From Ramazzottius varieornatus (Eukaryota > Tardigrada > Eutardigrada > Parachela > Ramazzottiidae), in contig BDGG01000003.1 in NCBI GenBank assembly GCA_001949185.1, forward strand, positions 2,959,158 through 3,023,157: a stretch of 64,000 nt of DNA. The letters run 5' to 3'. Position numbers and translations under genes: made by a program. Positions within the stretch are counted from its first letter, which is position 1; each line of letters begins with the position of its first letter. This document shows, in pieces, positions 24,093 through 35,086 of the stretch. The notes under the pieces are model-generated. The model was given only the letters and a program-made list of their open reading frames with translations, searched no databases and was not told the origin of the DNA.

Positions 24093-24312
24093 CGGCAAGG
24101 GAGTCCAGGGAAGAATGGCTGCCAGGGGGCGCTGTTCGAAAGACACTGGGCCGCTGCAGCCCGCCCAGCTCGTCTGCTCTCCTCCTAGCACTGTCCGAAT
24201 AGCTATCCAGAGAGGAACTTGAAGTGCTGGCTCCAGAATAAGCGAGTTGAGAAGGAAAGAAGGGAATGGGCTGGAAGGAGCTTGAAGGATACATAGGCGG
24301 CGGAGTTCCCAT
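24093..24312 (-). CDS. Candidate first coding exon, possibly of DMRT
   Basis: ATG at 24310-24312 opens a frame of 73 codons plus one base (MGTPPPMYPSSSFQPIPFF ... SHSSLDSLA) that stops at a strong donor, GCCG|GTAAGAG. The sequence is Pro/Ser-rich and low complexity. The exon ends in phase 1. The DMRT exon whose acceptor lies at about 18690 needs exactly that phase and would continue GHGRHHGHQQG in frame. That makes it a reasonable N-terminal exon of DMRT, reached over a 5.4-kb intron. It could equally be the first exon of an unseen gene. Confidence 0.45.
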
Positions 24313-25207
24313 TGTGAGAAAGTTGTTAGACAAAAGGGCGGAATTTAACAAGAAACAAATGGCGAAAGGAACGCAATGGATAATAATATCTGTGACTTTT
24401 GCAGGTCGAACTTCGGTATGGAACGATATCACAAAACGAATCTCAGCGCTTGATGTGAGATCAGGAATCTAGCAATGGACCAGGAAGTAAGTGATCAACA
24501 GCGCGGTATGTCACAGACGATTAAGATCCAGCGTGGATTAGGGCAAATATTGCATGGTTGTCGTGTCGCAGAATGTATCATCGGTGGAGGAAACTCAAAG
24601 GCCGAAGCAGAACGGATGTAGTTTTTCATGCTTGTGGGTCTAGATTTTCATGGGAAGGGGGAAGATAAGCAAAGTAGCACTTGTTGCATTCTAGCCATGC
24701 ACATCGATAAGCAAATGACACGGTGAGCCTGGCTACAAAGTCGGCTTCACGCATACATGTACACTGGTTCAGGTTCGCTGTTATCAATCTCGGCGTACTT
24801 TGCAAAGCCCTTCTGGTATCTCTGTGAAATTAATTTATGACAGCTATAGTCGTGTATCGAACGTGACTATCACTCTCTGAAAGGGGGGTCTAGTTCAGCC
24901 GGCTCGTCGTGTCGCACCAGCCAGCCCCACTCTTTTGCAACAGCAGGTGCGGCGCAACATGCAGCCTGTAACATTCTTCGACCGATACGTCCATCATCAT
25001 TCTTGTCTATGTCCCTCTCGCTCGAAATGCCAGTTGATGCAACAAGTGACTGCAAGGTGCCCTCCGTTGACGCAGGAAGGACCTGCCAAGGGCTTGCGAA
25101 TTATTCTGACGGAATCAAACGGCAGTTCTCTCGTGAAAGATGTTTTGTCGACGTCAAACCCACGTCGGAAACACAGTAAAAGAATTCGGGAAACGACATC
25201 AGAGCTG

Positions 25208-25332
25208 GGCGAAGTGGCGAACAAAACATAGAAGGTCGTTGTCCCTTGCGGCGGACGTTTTCATTGTAATTGGCTAGAAGGGTGCGCCACTTGAGGCAGC
25301 GATCTTTTGCGCTGCGTTTTCCCAGCTCCTCT
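25208..25332. repeat. Foldback element copy 9
   Basis: GAGCTGGGCGAAGTGGCGAA at the left and TGCGTTTTCCCAGCTCC at the right form the outer ends. The inner pair is CCCTTGCGGCGGACG and GGTGCGCCACTTGAGG with a TAATTGG loop. The left inner arm is diverged. Confidence 0.8.
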
Positions 25333-26060
25333 ATGAAGAATTTAAATGTGAGTACCAGTAATTGACTTGTTCGACTTTTCTTAGTTTAGGTGTTAGGAAA
25401 CATTTCTCCATTTCGTAGATTAGATCCACATCCGCTCAAACTGGAGCAATCGGGATTGGAATACTTTTGTGTGTCTTCGACGAAAGTTGCTCATCTGCCG
25501 TAATTTGGCTCGCGACAACGCGCTGCCGGTAATTACAGCCCTGCAGTATTTGTCGCTACTTTTTGATCGACACTCTGACATGAGAATTGTTTTTATGCTG
25601 GCCGAACAAGAGGTACTTTAGCGCTGTATCGACTGTCAGAAGTTATACGATTTTGACATGTCGTACAGCCTTACACGCAGTCTTGCTTCCGGCCCAGTGA
25701 CGGTCGTAATCTACCTTCTGTAGAACAAACAATGCAGGCAGTGGCGGTTCCACCACGTAGTTGGGTCTTAGCTGGGGCCAGCAAACTCGTTACTGCCACT
25801 TCCAAGATGCTCATAAACACATCAGAAAAATTTATTGCGAAAAAACATCCTATACTTTCGCGATGAAAGAGCCGAAATATCGCACAGCTCCCACGACTGT
25901 AAGGTGAACACCCGGGATGTAAATTATTCTAGTTGAGTCAATCTGGTATGTGATACGTTTCCATGTCGCATTTCAATATCCGCGAAGAAGAAACAACGAG
26001 TTTAATCAAGGTATAGCACACAAAGCGGAAGTTAGCAAGCAGCTGTCAGCCAGAGTTCAA

Positions 26061-26118
26061 GCACCTGCATAGTCCGTTTGCATAGTCTAGAACGTTATGT
26101 CGGTATGTAGGTGCGTGC
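26061..26118. repeat. Small palindromic element, CACCTGCATAC family (b)
   Basis: GCACCTGCATAGTCC and GGTATGTAGGTGCGTGC are inverted, 3' of the MOXD1-like gene. Confidence 0.6.
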
Positions 26119-26175
26119 AAAAGGGCTGATTTTATTCGCCGATCTTGTAAGTGCTGACGCATAATTCTTCTGTCA

Positions 26176-28876
26176 TCAGTTTTCTTGAAGACTTCTTTGT
26201 ATCAAGCATGGATTGACCGCTTCCGGAAGTGGATCCGTGATCCGAACTTGCGGTGCGTTATTCCACTGTCCCGGGAACCTTCCACCCGAGCTCATATTGC
26301 ACTGCATACTCAACGGTGCTTCCTCGTAGAGGTGCTTGAGGATATCAGCCGTTAGTGGCGTCCAGCGTATAGAGTGGTAGTTGTCAATAACAGACTTCAT
26401 CGGGGAGGTTTGATCCAAATCGATGGTATTCATGGTCTCGAAGAAGGTTGCAAGAGCGTCCGAGTCGATGGAGCTCTTGCAGACTTCAAGGTTGGTTCGT
26501 GGGTAGTAGTGGACGTAGTTTACGCACATTTCATCGCTGATGGCGTAGCCGCCCAAGGTTGCGTTAGTGCGATCGGTTGTGCGGAATTCGCAGGTTGTTA
26601 GAAGCTCGTCTCCCTGCAATAAGCGCAGTGGTGTTGTTCGCTTTGTTGTGCTTATTGATTTTCATGGTGGGCTAATGATGCTATTCATGACTGTGAGAAG
26701 GGAGGGTGGGTCTTACGTACCGGCAAAACGTTAACTGGCCGCTTCAGCTTGCGGATTTCCTGGTACATGGTGCTATAGTGGTTGTCCCTGTCAAGCTCCG
26801 GTAGTTCTCGACCATTGCGAAAGTGCCGCGTCCATACTCTAACTCCCGTCAAATGGGTGTGGAGCTGCGAGGCAAAGATCAAGATGCCATGCTTGGGAAA
26901 ACCCTGTAGAAAATGAGTGCAGTAGAAAGATGCCAACCAGCGAAACAGCTAACAAATATAAACTATGATAAGATGATTTGAATTTTATTAAATATAGTAC
27001 ATGCAGCAAGAAAATAATTATTTCTCTTCGCACTTGCATACTGAATTTTTCGAAAAGTTTTTATTGTCATATGGACGTTGGCTAATGACTTGAACATGAT
27101 CGTTTCTCCAAGTGACGCACACTTTGAACCAATAGTAATGGAAAGGTGCGCAACTTGAGATGACGATCGTGTCTAACTCATTTGCCGACGACCCTAATTT
27201 TGGATTTTAAAACTGATGAGTTCTAGAATCCGTGCGAGTATTCTTGGCTGTTTGTTTTTCTACGAGCTGGAGAACATACGATTTGAGTGCATGAGGCGAT
27301 ACAGTGTCCGCTTAGGTGAAAGGCTTCCATCGCAGGTGGAATCGCCATTTTGGGCGTGTACTCTAAGCCGAGTTCCAAACAGCCGGCGTCGTACCGTCGA
27401 AGCTGCGTGGTGTAGTAGAATCGAATGCCGGAAGAGTCAATCCGACCCGCCGTGCTCTTCGGATTGTTGTAGTGCATCTCGATACGAATGTATGGAGAGA
27501 ACTCACTTCCTCCGATAGGGTACCCGGCCTCTTCGGGGTAAATCAGCGGTGGCGCACCTAAACATTTTCCGAAGCCATGTGGGTAATCCATCGCTGTAGG
27601 TACAAGTAGTGATAGCATATCTGTCGCAGTAAAAACTCACCCATTGCCCAGGCGCCAATTACCCGCTTGCAGTGTTCAATCTCCTGCGGGGCCGTGTCCG
27701 CATCACAGTCGCCTTCCCATTCAAACAGCTGCTGACCAGGTGGCGCTTCGCAGTGGAAGACCTCGATGTGATGCACTAGGTCTTCGTTACCTTCTTGAAT
27801 ATTCGACTCATACTAAAATCGAGAACCAAAATTATTGGAAGTGTTTGCGAAAGGCGTATGCATGACGGGAAGACTTAACGTACCCGGATGATGTGGTTCT
27901 TCTGAAAGAGGCTGGGGAGCTTCTTGATGACGCACCAGTAAGTAGTCTCCTTCGCCGGAACTTGGACCTTTTCCGAAAGAACGTCCATGACTTTGACTTT
28001 GCTTTCGTCCACCGAAGGTTGGGTCTCCTCGTCTGGTAACTTCGGCGGAAACAGGCTGAGACGAAGCATGTTCTTATAGATCTCATTTTCGTTCGTGACA
28101 GACTGGCCTTCGATAGTGGCTATTGGACCTGGTCCGAGTACGTACAGCGTATGCGTTGTACCTTCCTGCAAATCAAGGATGAACATATGAACGTAGAACT
28201 ACTCTACTGTACATTTTGGAGCGCGACAAACAATCTTGTCAGGATTGTTCCAAAAGTGGTGCATATTTCTAATGTAACTGGCCGAAAGCGTGTGCCACTT
28301 GGGAAAAACGATCTTGTCGAGTTTATTTGCCTACGTCACATTCAGAGTTTGAATCTGCGTTTGAAACTTTATAAAGAAATCCAGAAACGAACATCATCTG
28401 CGATATTCTCAAAAAACCAAAGGGAATCGTTGTTTGTGTACCTCGAGTTGATAGTCTTCTTCCTCACAAGTTCGCCGTTTCCTGATGAAGCGGATCTGCG
28501 TTCGGGTGGTGGTTTGGTTCACCGAGACGAACTGGCAATTCTGCGTCTGGTCGACGTGAAGAACGCCTTTCCCATCGGAGAATACATCCGTAAGGTGTTC
28601 GCGACCCCATAAGTCCGTCCAGAAGACACAAAAATCTGCGTGAGTAAACTCCCCATAATCACTGAACCCAAAGGCGATCCAGGATTTCGGGTTGATTTTA
28701 GCCTGTAAATCTACAGCAATGTGGTCATCGTTGTAGTTCCACGACAGTATTAAACGTCCCTGTTTCTCAACTTCCACACGATACGGTAGACCTGATTTCG
28801 CTATCGTAGCCTCGACAAGCAAAAGTGTCAAAATTACGAACTGGTAAATCTGGACCATCTTTTGAGCGAGAAACAT
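26176..28876 (-). CDS. MOXD1: DBH-like copper monooxygenase (MOXD1-like)
   Basis: A copper type II, ascorbate-dependent monooxygenase of the dopamine beta-hydroxylase family, secretory by its signal peptide. Exons are 28442-28876, 27884-28165, 27641-27812, 27280-27593, 26721-26903 and 26176-26613. They are phase-consistent and give 607 residues (human MOXD1 613). A hydrophobic signal (IYQFVILTLLLVEATIA) precedes a DOMON domain (SWIAFGFSDYGEFTHADFCV). The copper catalytic core follows: HHIEVFHCE (first copper-site His pair), QLHTHLTG (second-site His pair) and DEMCVNYVHYYP (the Met ligand region). Cys positions match the family. The true substrate of MOXD1-type enzymes is unsettled. The start could also be Met-7. 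Two introns carry foldback elements (copies 10 and 11), which explains their extra length. Confidence 0.95.
27072..27192. repeat. Foldback element copy 10 (MOXD1-like intron)
   Basis: GACGTTGGCTAATGACTTGA is mirrored by CTCATTTGCCGACG. The core TTTCTCCAAGTGACGCACAC faces GGTGCGCAACTTGAGATG around CCAATAGTAATG. Confidence 0.85.
28215..28340. repeat. Foldback element copy 11 (MOXD1-like intron)
   Basis: CCAAAAGTGGTGCATATTT and AGCGTGTGCCACTTGGGAAA are inverted around TAATGTAACTGG. The outer arms contain ATCTTGTC and GATCTTGTCGAG. Confidence 0.8.
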
Positions 28877-29796
28877 TTTAGGTTAAGGACGCTGTCTTCT
28901 GTCGAAGAGATATAACCGAACCCGAGAACTTTATCTACCAACGAAAATGTAGCAGTCTTCCAGCAGTCTTTGTTGCGATATGCCAAGAGCCGGAAATCGT
29001 TAAGCCATCTATACAGAAATATTGACGTTGGTGTCACTTCCACGCTCCTCTTCATCATTCCTAGCCCTCAGGTCAGGCTCAAGTTCAACTAAACAGGAAA
29101 AGTAACTGCGTCTTTTGTGGTCCGCGTGGGAGTAATGTAGAAAACTGTAACAACTAACAAGTTGTTGAATGTCACATTTCTGAAAGGGCTCCAACGAGCT
29201 ATAAACCCTCATTTCGCTCTACTCAATAATGAAAACGTCAGGCCGCACTGGTCAGTCTTCACTTGAGCATCGAGAAGAACATCGAGAAGTCGGAGAAGAT
29301 GTAATCACAAGATCGACTCAACTGACCTGTCTTTACGCACCTGCATACATGAACTCGAACCCTTACAACGACGACGGAATATGCAGGTACGTGCAAAACA
29401 GAAAGCAACTTACTGAGTACAGTACTATTCATGTACTCGTACTGGTCTGACGTTTTCTCGCGTGCCGTAAGAGCTTTCTGACTACACCGGCCTGCCTCTT
29501 CAGAGGTCCTCGAGGAACCAGGTACGGAAAAACGAATTGATTTTCGAACTTTACTACAGACAGTCAAAAAGGATTGGGTTCTGTAAAATAACGGACTGAA
29601 AAGAAAAAAAATCTGCACAAATTATTAGGAAACGTTAAACACCAACTACGTCTACAATGAACCAACACACCACGAGTACTTTACCTCAAAGCTGTAACAA
29701 CGTCCAAGTGTATACCCGCAGCCATCAACGTGGCGAAAAAAAGTTTGATGAATATCTCCAACGGGAGGAATGGATTTGTCAGATAGCATCTTTACC
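28877..29796. other. Region between MOXD1-like start and Acinus 3' end
   Basis: MOXD1-like promoter and Acinus 3' flank. Apart from the small palindrome at 29334-29398 I see nothing of note. Confidence 0.5.
29334..29398. repeat. Small palindromic element, CACCTGCATAC family (c)
   Basis: TTTACGCACCTGCATACATG at the left and ATATGCAGGTACGTGCAAA at the right are inverted with about 30 bp between the arms. Confidence 0.65.
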
Positions 29797-32700
29797 CTAG
29801 TACCTGCGGCCTACTGGGCTTCGCGATCGACTTCGCCGACGGCCACCACCACTATACCGCGGACTCGGAGAGGGTCGACGTCTGACCGGTGAGCTCCGTC
29901 GGTAAGATCCCGGTCGAGCTCCACCACGGTCATCACGTCGTGGACTGCGAGATCGGCGACGCGGGCTCTCACGAGGACGTTCCCGAGAAGCGTCCCGTCG
30001 CATTCGGTCCTAGAAAAGCAAACCTATCGGTATCGGATATTTCAGTTACGACCTCAGTTTTCCAATGAGATGGATAGAAAGATACTTACAGACCGGAACT
30101 TGTTATTCTCATCAGTGCCAGCTCCAGGTCTTGGCCGATCCTGGTCAAACTGCTTGCGCCTCTCTTCTCGCTCTGCTGCCAGCTTCTGTTCCTCCTCATC
30201 TCGTGCCTTCACCTATACACAATAATTTCGAATACAAATTACAGCTCTTCGGTACGTAAAGTAAGGGTGAGATCGGCAAGTAATTTCAACCTCGTCATTT
30301 TTCTCGAGTGACGCACGTTTTCATTGTTATCGATCGAAGGCGTGTGTCAGTCGAAAAAACGATCTGGGTAAATTCATTTGCCGATGTCCTAATTAGCGCC
30401 GACAACTAACCTGCTCTTCGGTCAGCGGTTTCCAGTAGATTTGAGGCCTTGTTTCTGTGCGGTGAAAGAGAACGTCCAGCGGTATCCCCACTACAAGACA
30501 AACTCACACATCAGTACGGTAATAAGACTTCATACTCCTTCGTCCACAAAACCAAATTAAAAAGTCGAATATACCTGGCTTTGTGGGCTCGGTTTCGGTT
30601 TTCACTTTAAGCGTGTCCTCCGGCGCAGGTTTCCCACGGTCCCATTCGCGTTCCGCCGCTGCAGGTTCCTTCTTGGGTGACAGGGTCTTGTTATCTGTTT
30701 CATCCTTACCGCCGACACGAGCTTCCAGCTCCTTCTCACGTTCTGCTCGTCGTTCGAGGCGCTTCTCTTCTCGCGCGATCGCCACGTCGCGATGCGCCTC
30801 ACCTGTTTCCTTGTTACTCGCCACCGTGATCTTCAGCTTCTCCACTTGGCCACGATCAATCTGGGGACGCAAGCCAGACGATAGCGTACGCTTGTTCCCA
30901 CTGTCGGGCAAGCCGATGGGCGTAACAGGCGTGGAAGGAACGCTGGTCTTCTGCTTGAACTAACAAAACCAGACAATAAGTGCACGGTCAAGCGGAGTCA
31001 AAATTATCTCGTTATTTCAAAAAGATGGACAAACTCATTCCCAGTTTTGATGCCTCCAAAGAAACTGTCAGAAAGCGTACCTCATCTTCTCTGATGAATT
31101 CCGCAAAAAGCTGACGTGGGTTCGAAGCTGGCCATACAAGGTTGAACAGAGCTCTTCTTGTCGCTTCTGCCTCTTCCACAGTGGAAAACTGTAAAGAAGA
31201 ACATGTGACCAAATAATGCTCGAATAAAATTTAGCACGAAAAGTTCGAAGGAATAACTTACGGTTGCGATGCACTGAGACTTGATACTATCAAGCCAAAA
31301 GTGATCGGGTCCCTCCACCAGGGTCCCAGTCTTGCTCAGCATTTCTTTAAGCTGCTTTTCTGTGAAGGGACGAGTGAGGTTCTTGATGTGCAGCAACGCG
31401 GTTGGTGTGGCTCTCGACGAAGGTGGACTGAGCCCGCGTTTGTTATCGCTCGCGTCCAACGCTCGCTTACTGTCGGCAGCCGCGTCGGCGCAGACAATCT
31501 TCTGCACCTCTTCCCTGACTACAGAAGAGAGGAACATGATCACCGAAATCACGCAGCGATGGGGCTCGGCAATTAGACTTGATACGATCCCTTTTCCAAG
31601 TGACGCAAGCTGTCGACCAATAATGCCGAAAACGTGCGCCACTTGCGAAAACAATCCTGTGGAATTTTCCAAGCGGCGCACGCCTCCAGCCAGTCATACA
31701 GACAACGTACGTCGCTCAGGAAATGAATCTTGTCACGACTGTTTGTCGAGCTCTCAAATGGCATTCAATACGGATGACAGACTTACTGGGACCAAGGCCG
31801 TAACGCGACATCTTGCGAGGCGGTTCACGACCTTCTTTCGCGGTCTCTTCATGTGAACCATTACTCTTCATCGAAGCGGTCTTTTCGTCGGCTGCCTTAT
31901 AGGAACTGGACTTGCGACTGGACTTGTCGCTTTCTTTTCGTATAGGAGAAGTTGGTCGCTTCTGACCCCGAGGAGATGGTGTGCGAACTGTTGGAACAGC
32001 TGCCTTCTGTTCCTCCTTGACAGTCAACCTGCAACAGTTCACGAATACAACACTGCGCGGAAAACAAAACAGAAAATTCATAACAAGATCAATAACGCGA
32101 TTACGCGAGGCAAACGAGTTGGACAAGAATTTCACGTAAGAACTCACTCGTCATCTCCTTCGATTTCGCCATAGTCCAGTTTCTCTTCATCGATGCTAAG
32201 AGTTTTCTGAAGAACAAGAGGCCCTCGTTTTCCCCCGTCATAGCATGAATAAACACATAGACACCGTAGAAACGAAGAACCTACTGCTAAGTTCGAAGTA
32301 TGTCCAGGTTTTTCGCCAGAGTTTTCGCTCTCGTCCTTCGCGGTTCCCGTAGAATTGGAAGAATTTGGCGCATTCAAACTTCGGTCGAGTATAGTTTGGT
32401 TTCTCAGTCCAGACGACGTTTCTTCAGTCGGGGTAGAAGTCTGACTGGGTTCTGCGGACTGTTCCGTCGGTTCATCCACATCGAGAGTGACTTCGACATC
32501 GTCAAACGCGTCGTCATTCTTCGTCTCCTCGCGCACTTCCTTTCTGACACTATGTTCAGGAACAGATTCCTCACCAGCCGCAGGACGAACATTCACGGCG
32601 TCGCGCAAGAAGGCCGGCGTGGGTTGAGCCTCATTAACCTCCATGGTCCAGCTTTCCTCTGGGACATCCCTGACAACATCTTTGACTAGATCATTTTTAC

Positions 32701-33958
32701 TATTACTACTTACCAAAATATCATTATTGTGAAGAAAACTATTGGGTTGCCCCACTGAAGCTGTGGCGCCTACGGTCACGTCATTCTGTTCTACTGCTGC
32801 AGCTGGTGAAGCCTTCGACTCAACCACGACGGGCTGACTACCTAAAGGGGTGGAATCCTTCTTGGGCGATGGACTGAGCGTCTTTCGGGGAGAACTGACT
32901 GACAGGTCCAGTCCGGCGTTGTTTTCGGACGCTTCTTGAGCCTCTTGCTCGGAACGATCGGATCGACGAAGCTCGGGCTTGCGTCCCTTTCGACGAGAGT
33001 TTGGAGAGGCTTCTTGTGCGATCTCTTCTTCGTGGACTGAAGGCGCTTCGGCGACGGATGTTCCTTCCGCTTGAGAAGGTGCCATCGAGTTGTTTTCTGC
33101 GTTCTCCAAAGGTGGCTTCTCGATATCCTCGGTTCTCTTCTCAGCAACTGGAAATATTACATCAGCTACAGGATACTGTTCTCCATCCAGTTATCCTGTG
33201 ATATCTAAGCAAACTCCGGAACAAAATACCTGCTTGAACTTTTCTCTTGTGATCAAGAGACTCGGCCAACAAAGACTCCCGCTCCGCTAAATACTGCGCT
33301 ATGAAGGGATTAGTGTCTCCCTGCAAAAAACCAATCGATTAGCAACAAATGTGCTGCGTCCATGATTAACGCGTGCCTCAAACTTTCCACAGTCCGAAAT
33401 TAACTGTAAAAGTTGCACAGAGTTTCAGTTAGGTAGGTGAGCCTTGATTGGCTGATTACTCGAGACGTAATGCTGTATATTGAACTAGATTCTAATGAAT
33501 CTAATCAAATAACTAGCGACTGCTCGATTCGAAATCAGAATCATTTTCCAGGTAACCCCTCATTTGTCACTGTAAGATTCCGTGAAGGACTTTGTACTCT
33601 TTTCTCTCCCACAAAGTGTCATTTCGAGAATACACCGAGACGAGAACATAGTGGTTCGAGATGACTCACCGGCGTAGTCTTTTCTGGAGACGCTTTGTGA
33701 GGGCTTGAATGCTCCTTTACGGGTACAGGTGATCCTTCAGGGTTTGCCAGAAGGTACTGAAACAATCACTATCATTAGCTCTGCGAGCATGAGTAAGATT
33801 CGGGCTGCGAACGGGATGAAAAATGCTACCTCGCCGAGTCGTTGTGCAAGCTGCGACTTGTTCCCAGATTTCGAAAGCGAACGTTTTCCCAGCTCATCCT
33901 TCAGCTCCGTCACTTTCAACTCGCCCAATGGCTTGCCGGAAACAATGAGATCATCCAT
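29797..33958 (-). CDS. ACIN1: Acinus (apoptotic chromatin condensation inducer, EJC/ASAP component)
   Basis: Nuclear RNA-binding scaffold of the ASAP complex (with RNPS1 and SAP18), linked to the exon junction complex and splicing. The start at 33958 opens a SAP domain ([20 protein letters not shown], then [12 protein letters not shown]). A long acidic, Ser-rich exon spans about 32144-33147. Next is an RRM-like region ([20 protein letters not shown], with [20 protein letters not shown] after an intron). The diagnostic RSB motif lies at about 30411-30491 ([20 protein letters not shown]), which in other Acinus proteins contacts RNPS1 and SAP18. The gene ends in an Arg/Ser tail ([20 protein letters not shown]) with stop at 29797-29799. 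About eleven exons are present and boundaries in the SAP-proximal part are approximate. Foldback copies 12 and 13 lie in introns. It is divergent from MRPS33, 621 bp away. Confidence 0.93.
30270..30392. repeat. Foldback element copy 12 (Acinus intron)
   Basis: GATCGGCAAGTAATTTCAAC is mirrored by AATTCATTTGCCGATGTCC. The core is TTTCTCGAGTGACGCACG and CGTGTGTCAGTCGAAAAAAC around a TTGTTATCG loop. It lies between the RSB-motif exon and the next coding exon. Confidence 0.85.
31562..31755. repeat. Composite foldback element copy 13 (Acinus intron)
   Basis: One full core (TTTTCCAAGTGACGCAAG / ACGTGCGCCACTTGCGAAAA around CCAATAATGCC) is directly followed by a second left arm, TTTTCCAAGCGGCGCACG, whose matching right arm (ACGTACGTCGCTCAGGAAAT) has decayed. 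Outer ends GGGGCTCGGCAA and TTTGTCGAGCTCTC close the structure. It looks like a tandem or nested insertion. Confidence 0.8.
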
Positions 33959-34579
33959 CTTGCTCTTTAGATCAAGTATTGTTCGCAGATGAATGTAGTG
34001 GACGATCAAAACTTATCCAGATTCCAGAGAAAAAAAATAAACCTACAATGGCAGATATGACCATACATGACCCAGACAGCAGTCACATCACTGCAGCTTC
34101 GCAGGGATTTCCCGGCGCGGGCTCCGAGACATCACGTCTCATGCAGTGAGGGCGTAGTCTGAAGCGCCCTCTATCTAAAAATCGGTTCAATCAAGAAAAA
34201 GCCCTTTCTTTCCAGTACCACAGGTGGCGCTGACCGTATGCTTTATAAACGTGTGAGTAAAGCCCCCGAGCTTTCCCCCCGAAGACAAGGGCCGGACCTC
34301 AAACTTCGATCACTGAGGAGCTTCTGCTTTTGTCGTTCATCGCTTTCTCAGTTTGTTACTCTTCTGAAGTTAGGAGCACTTCCGAAGTTGTGTGGTTTAT
34401 CCTGCGATCATTGTTATCTTGTCTAGGCTGAAAGAACCGCACGCTGAAGCTGATCTGACGAGGGGAAACCGTGAATACGGCCGTGGGCTATTTGTCGAAG
34501 GAGGAGCGAATGGGACTGCACTGACATTTAGTGGTCTTCTCACTGGACTCCTTTTGCGAGGCCATCCCGACGGACGGAC
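33959..34579. promoter_or_regulatory. Divergent intergenic region Acinus / MRPS33
   Basis: The two start codons face away from each other across 621 bp, so both promoters must lie here. It is fairly GC-rich around 34105-34150 (CCCGGCGCGGGCTCC). No TATA box is evident on either side. Inference from gene orientation only. Confidence 0.5.
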
Positions 34580-34885
34580 ATGGCAGCCACGTCTTCGCGC
34601 TATACCCAGATGATGGAAAGATTAAGTAGACGGATATTTAATGAACCTTTGAAACCGCTAAACAGCAAAGGCCACAGAATTGTCAAGGCGTTCAGCGAGA
34701 AGCCTATCGATGCGCGACCGGAAATAACTAATTATTACCCACCACTGCCTCAGTTATGGAAAATGGTGCGTGTCCTTCGGCAGCATGGTTTATTTCGCGA
34801 TGAGCACCTGGACTTCAACGAAGAAATGGAAAGACTGCGAGTTCTGAGAGGCAAAGTACGGCCCAAAAGAGAACCCAAGAAATGA
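34580..34885 (+). CDS. MRPS33: Mitochondrial small ribosomal subunit protein mS33
   Basis: A single exon of 101 residues (vertebrate MRPS33 about 106). Family features include RYTQMMERLSRRIFNEP, YYPPLPQLWKMVRVLRQHGL and DEHLDFNEEMERL. The basic C-terminus (GKVRPKREPKK) fits an rRNA-contacting ribosomal protein. It is nuclear encoded and acts in the mitochondrial small subunit. The ATG at 34580 is the natural start, with no in-frame ATG upstream. It converges with RPP30, whose stop lies 201 bp away. Confidence 0.93.
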   Translation: MAATSSRYTQMMERLSRRIFNEPLKPLNSKGHRIVKAFSEKPIDARPEITNYYPPLPQLWKMVRVLRQHGLFRDEHLDFNEEMERLRVLRGKVRPKREPKK

Positions 34886-35086
34886 ACGGACCATTAATGC
34901 CCATATTTGACCTTGTTCGCCTTGCTGTTCTGGTAATGAAATTCTGGACCTTTGCGCCTTCGAGGTGCTCGCTTGTAAATTCTTTGCTGTCATTTAACTG
35001 TCGAACTGTGTGCTTCGCTTCGAAAACCGAACAAAGTTTGTTTGGGGCAGACAAGTGAAAAGAAAAACAGAAGAACCGTACGATAT

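Larger units (their letters stand above)
24313..26175. other. Intergenic region with one foldback element
   Basis: Holds foldback copy 9 and a small palindrome at 26061-26118. I see no gene. If the exon at 24093-24312 is real, its promoter should be at the left of this stretch. Confidence 0.5.

Noticed and set aside
24870-25055. Minus-strand frame with DIDKNDDGRIG, resembling an EF-hand loop
   Set aside because: Only one partial loop, no acidic residue at the final position, no flanking helices or second EF-hand, and no splice context.
30583-30963. 126-codon plus-strand frame
   Set aside because: It is antisense to a conserved Acinus exon and Ser/Arg-rich only because that exon is Glu/Lys/Arg-rich.
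34080-34150. GC-rich segment considered as a tRNA gene
   Set aside because: No B-box (GGTTCRANYCC) and no cloverleaf pairing could be drawn.
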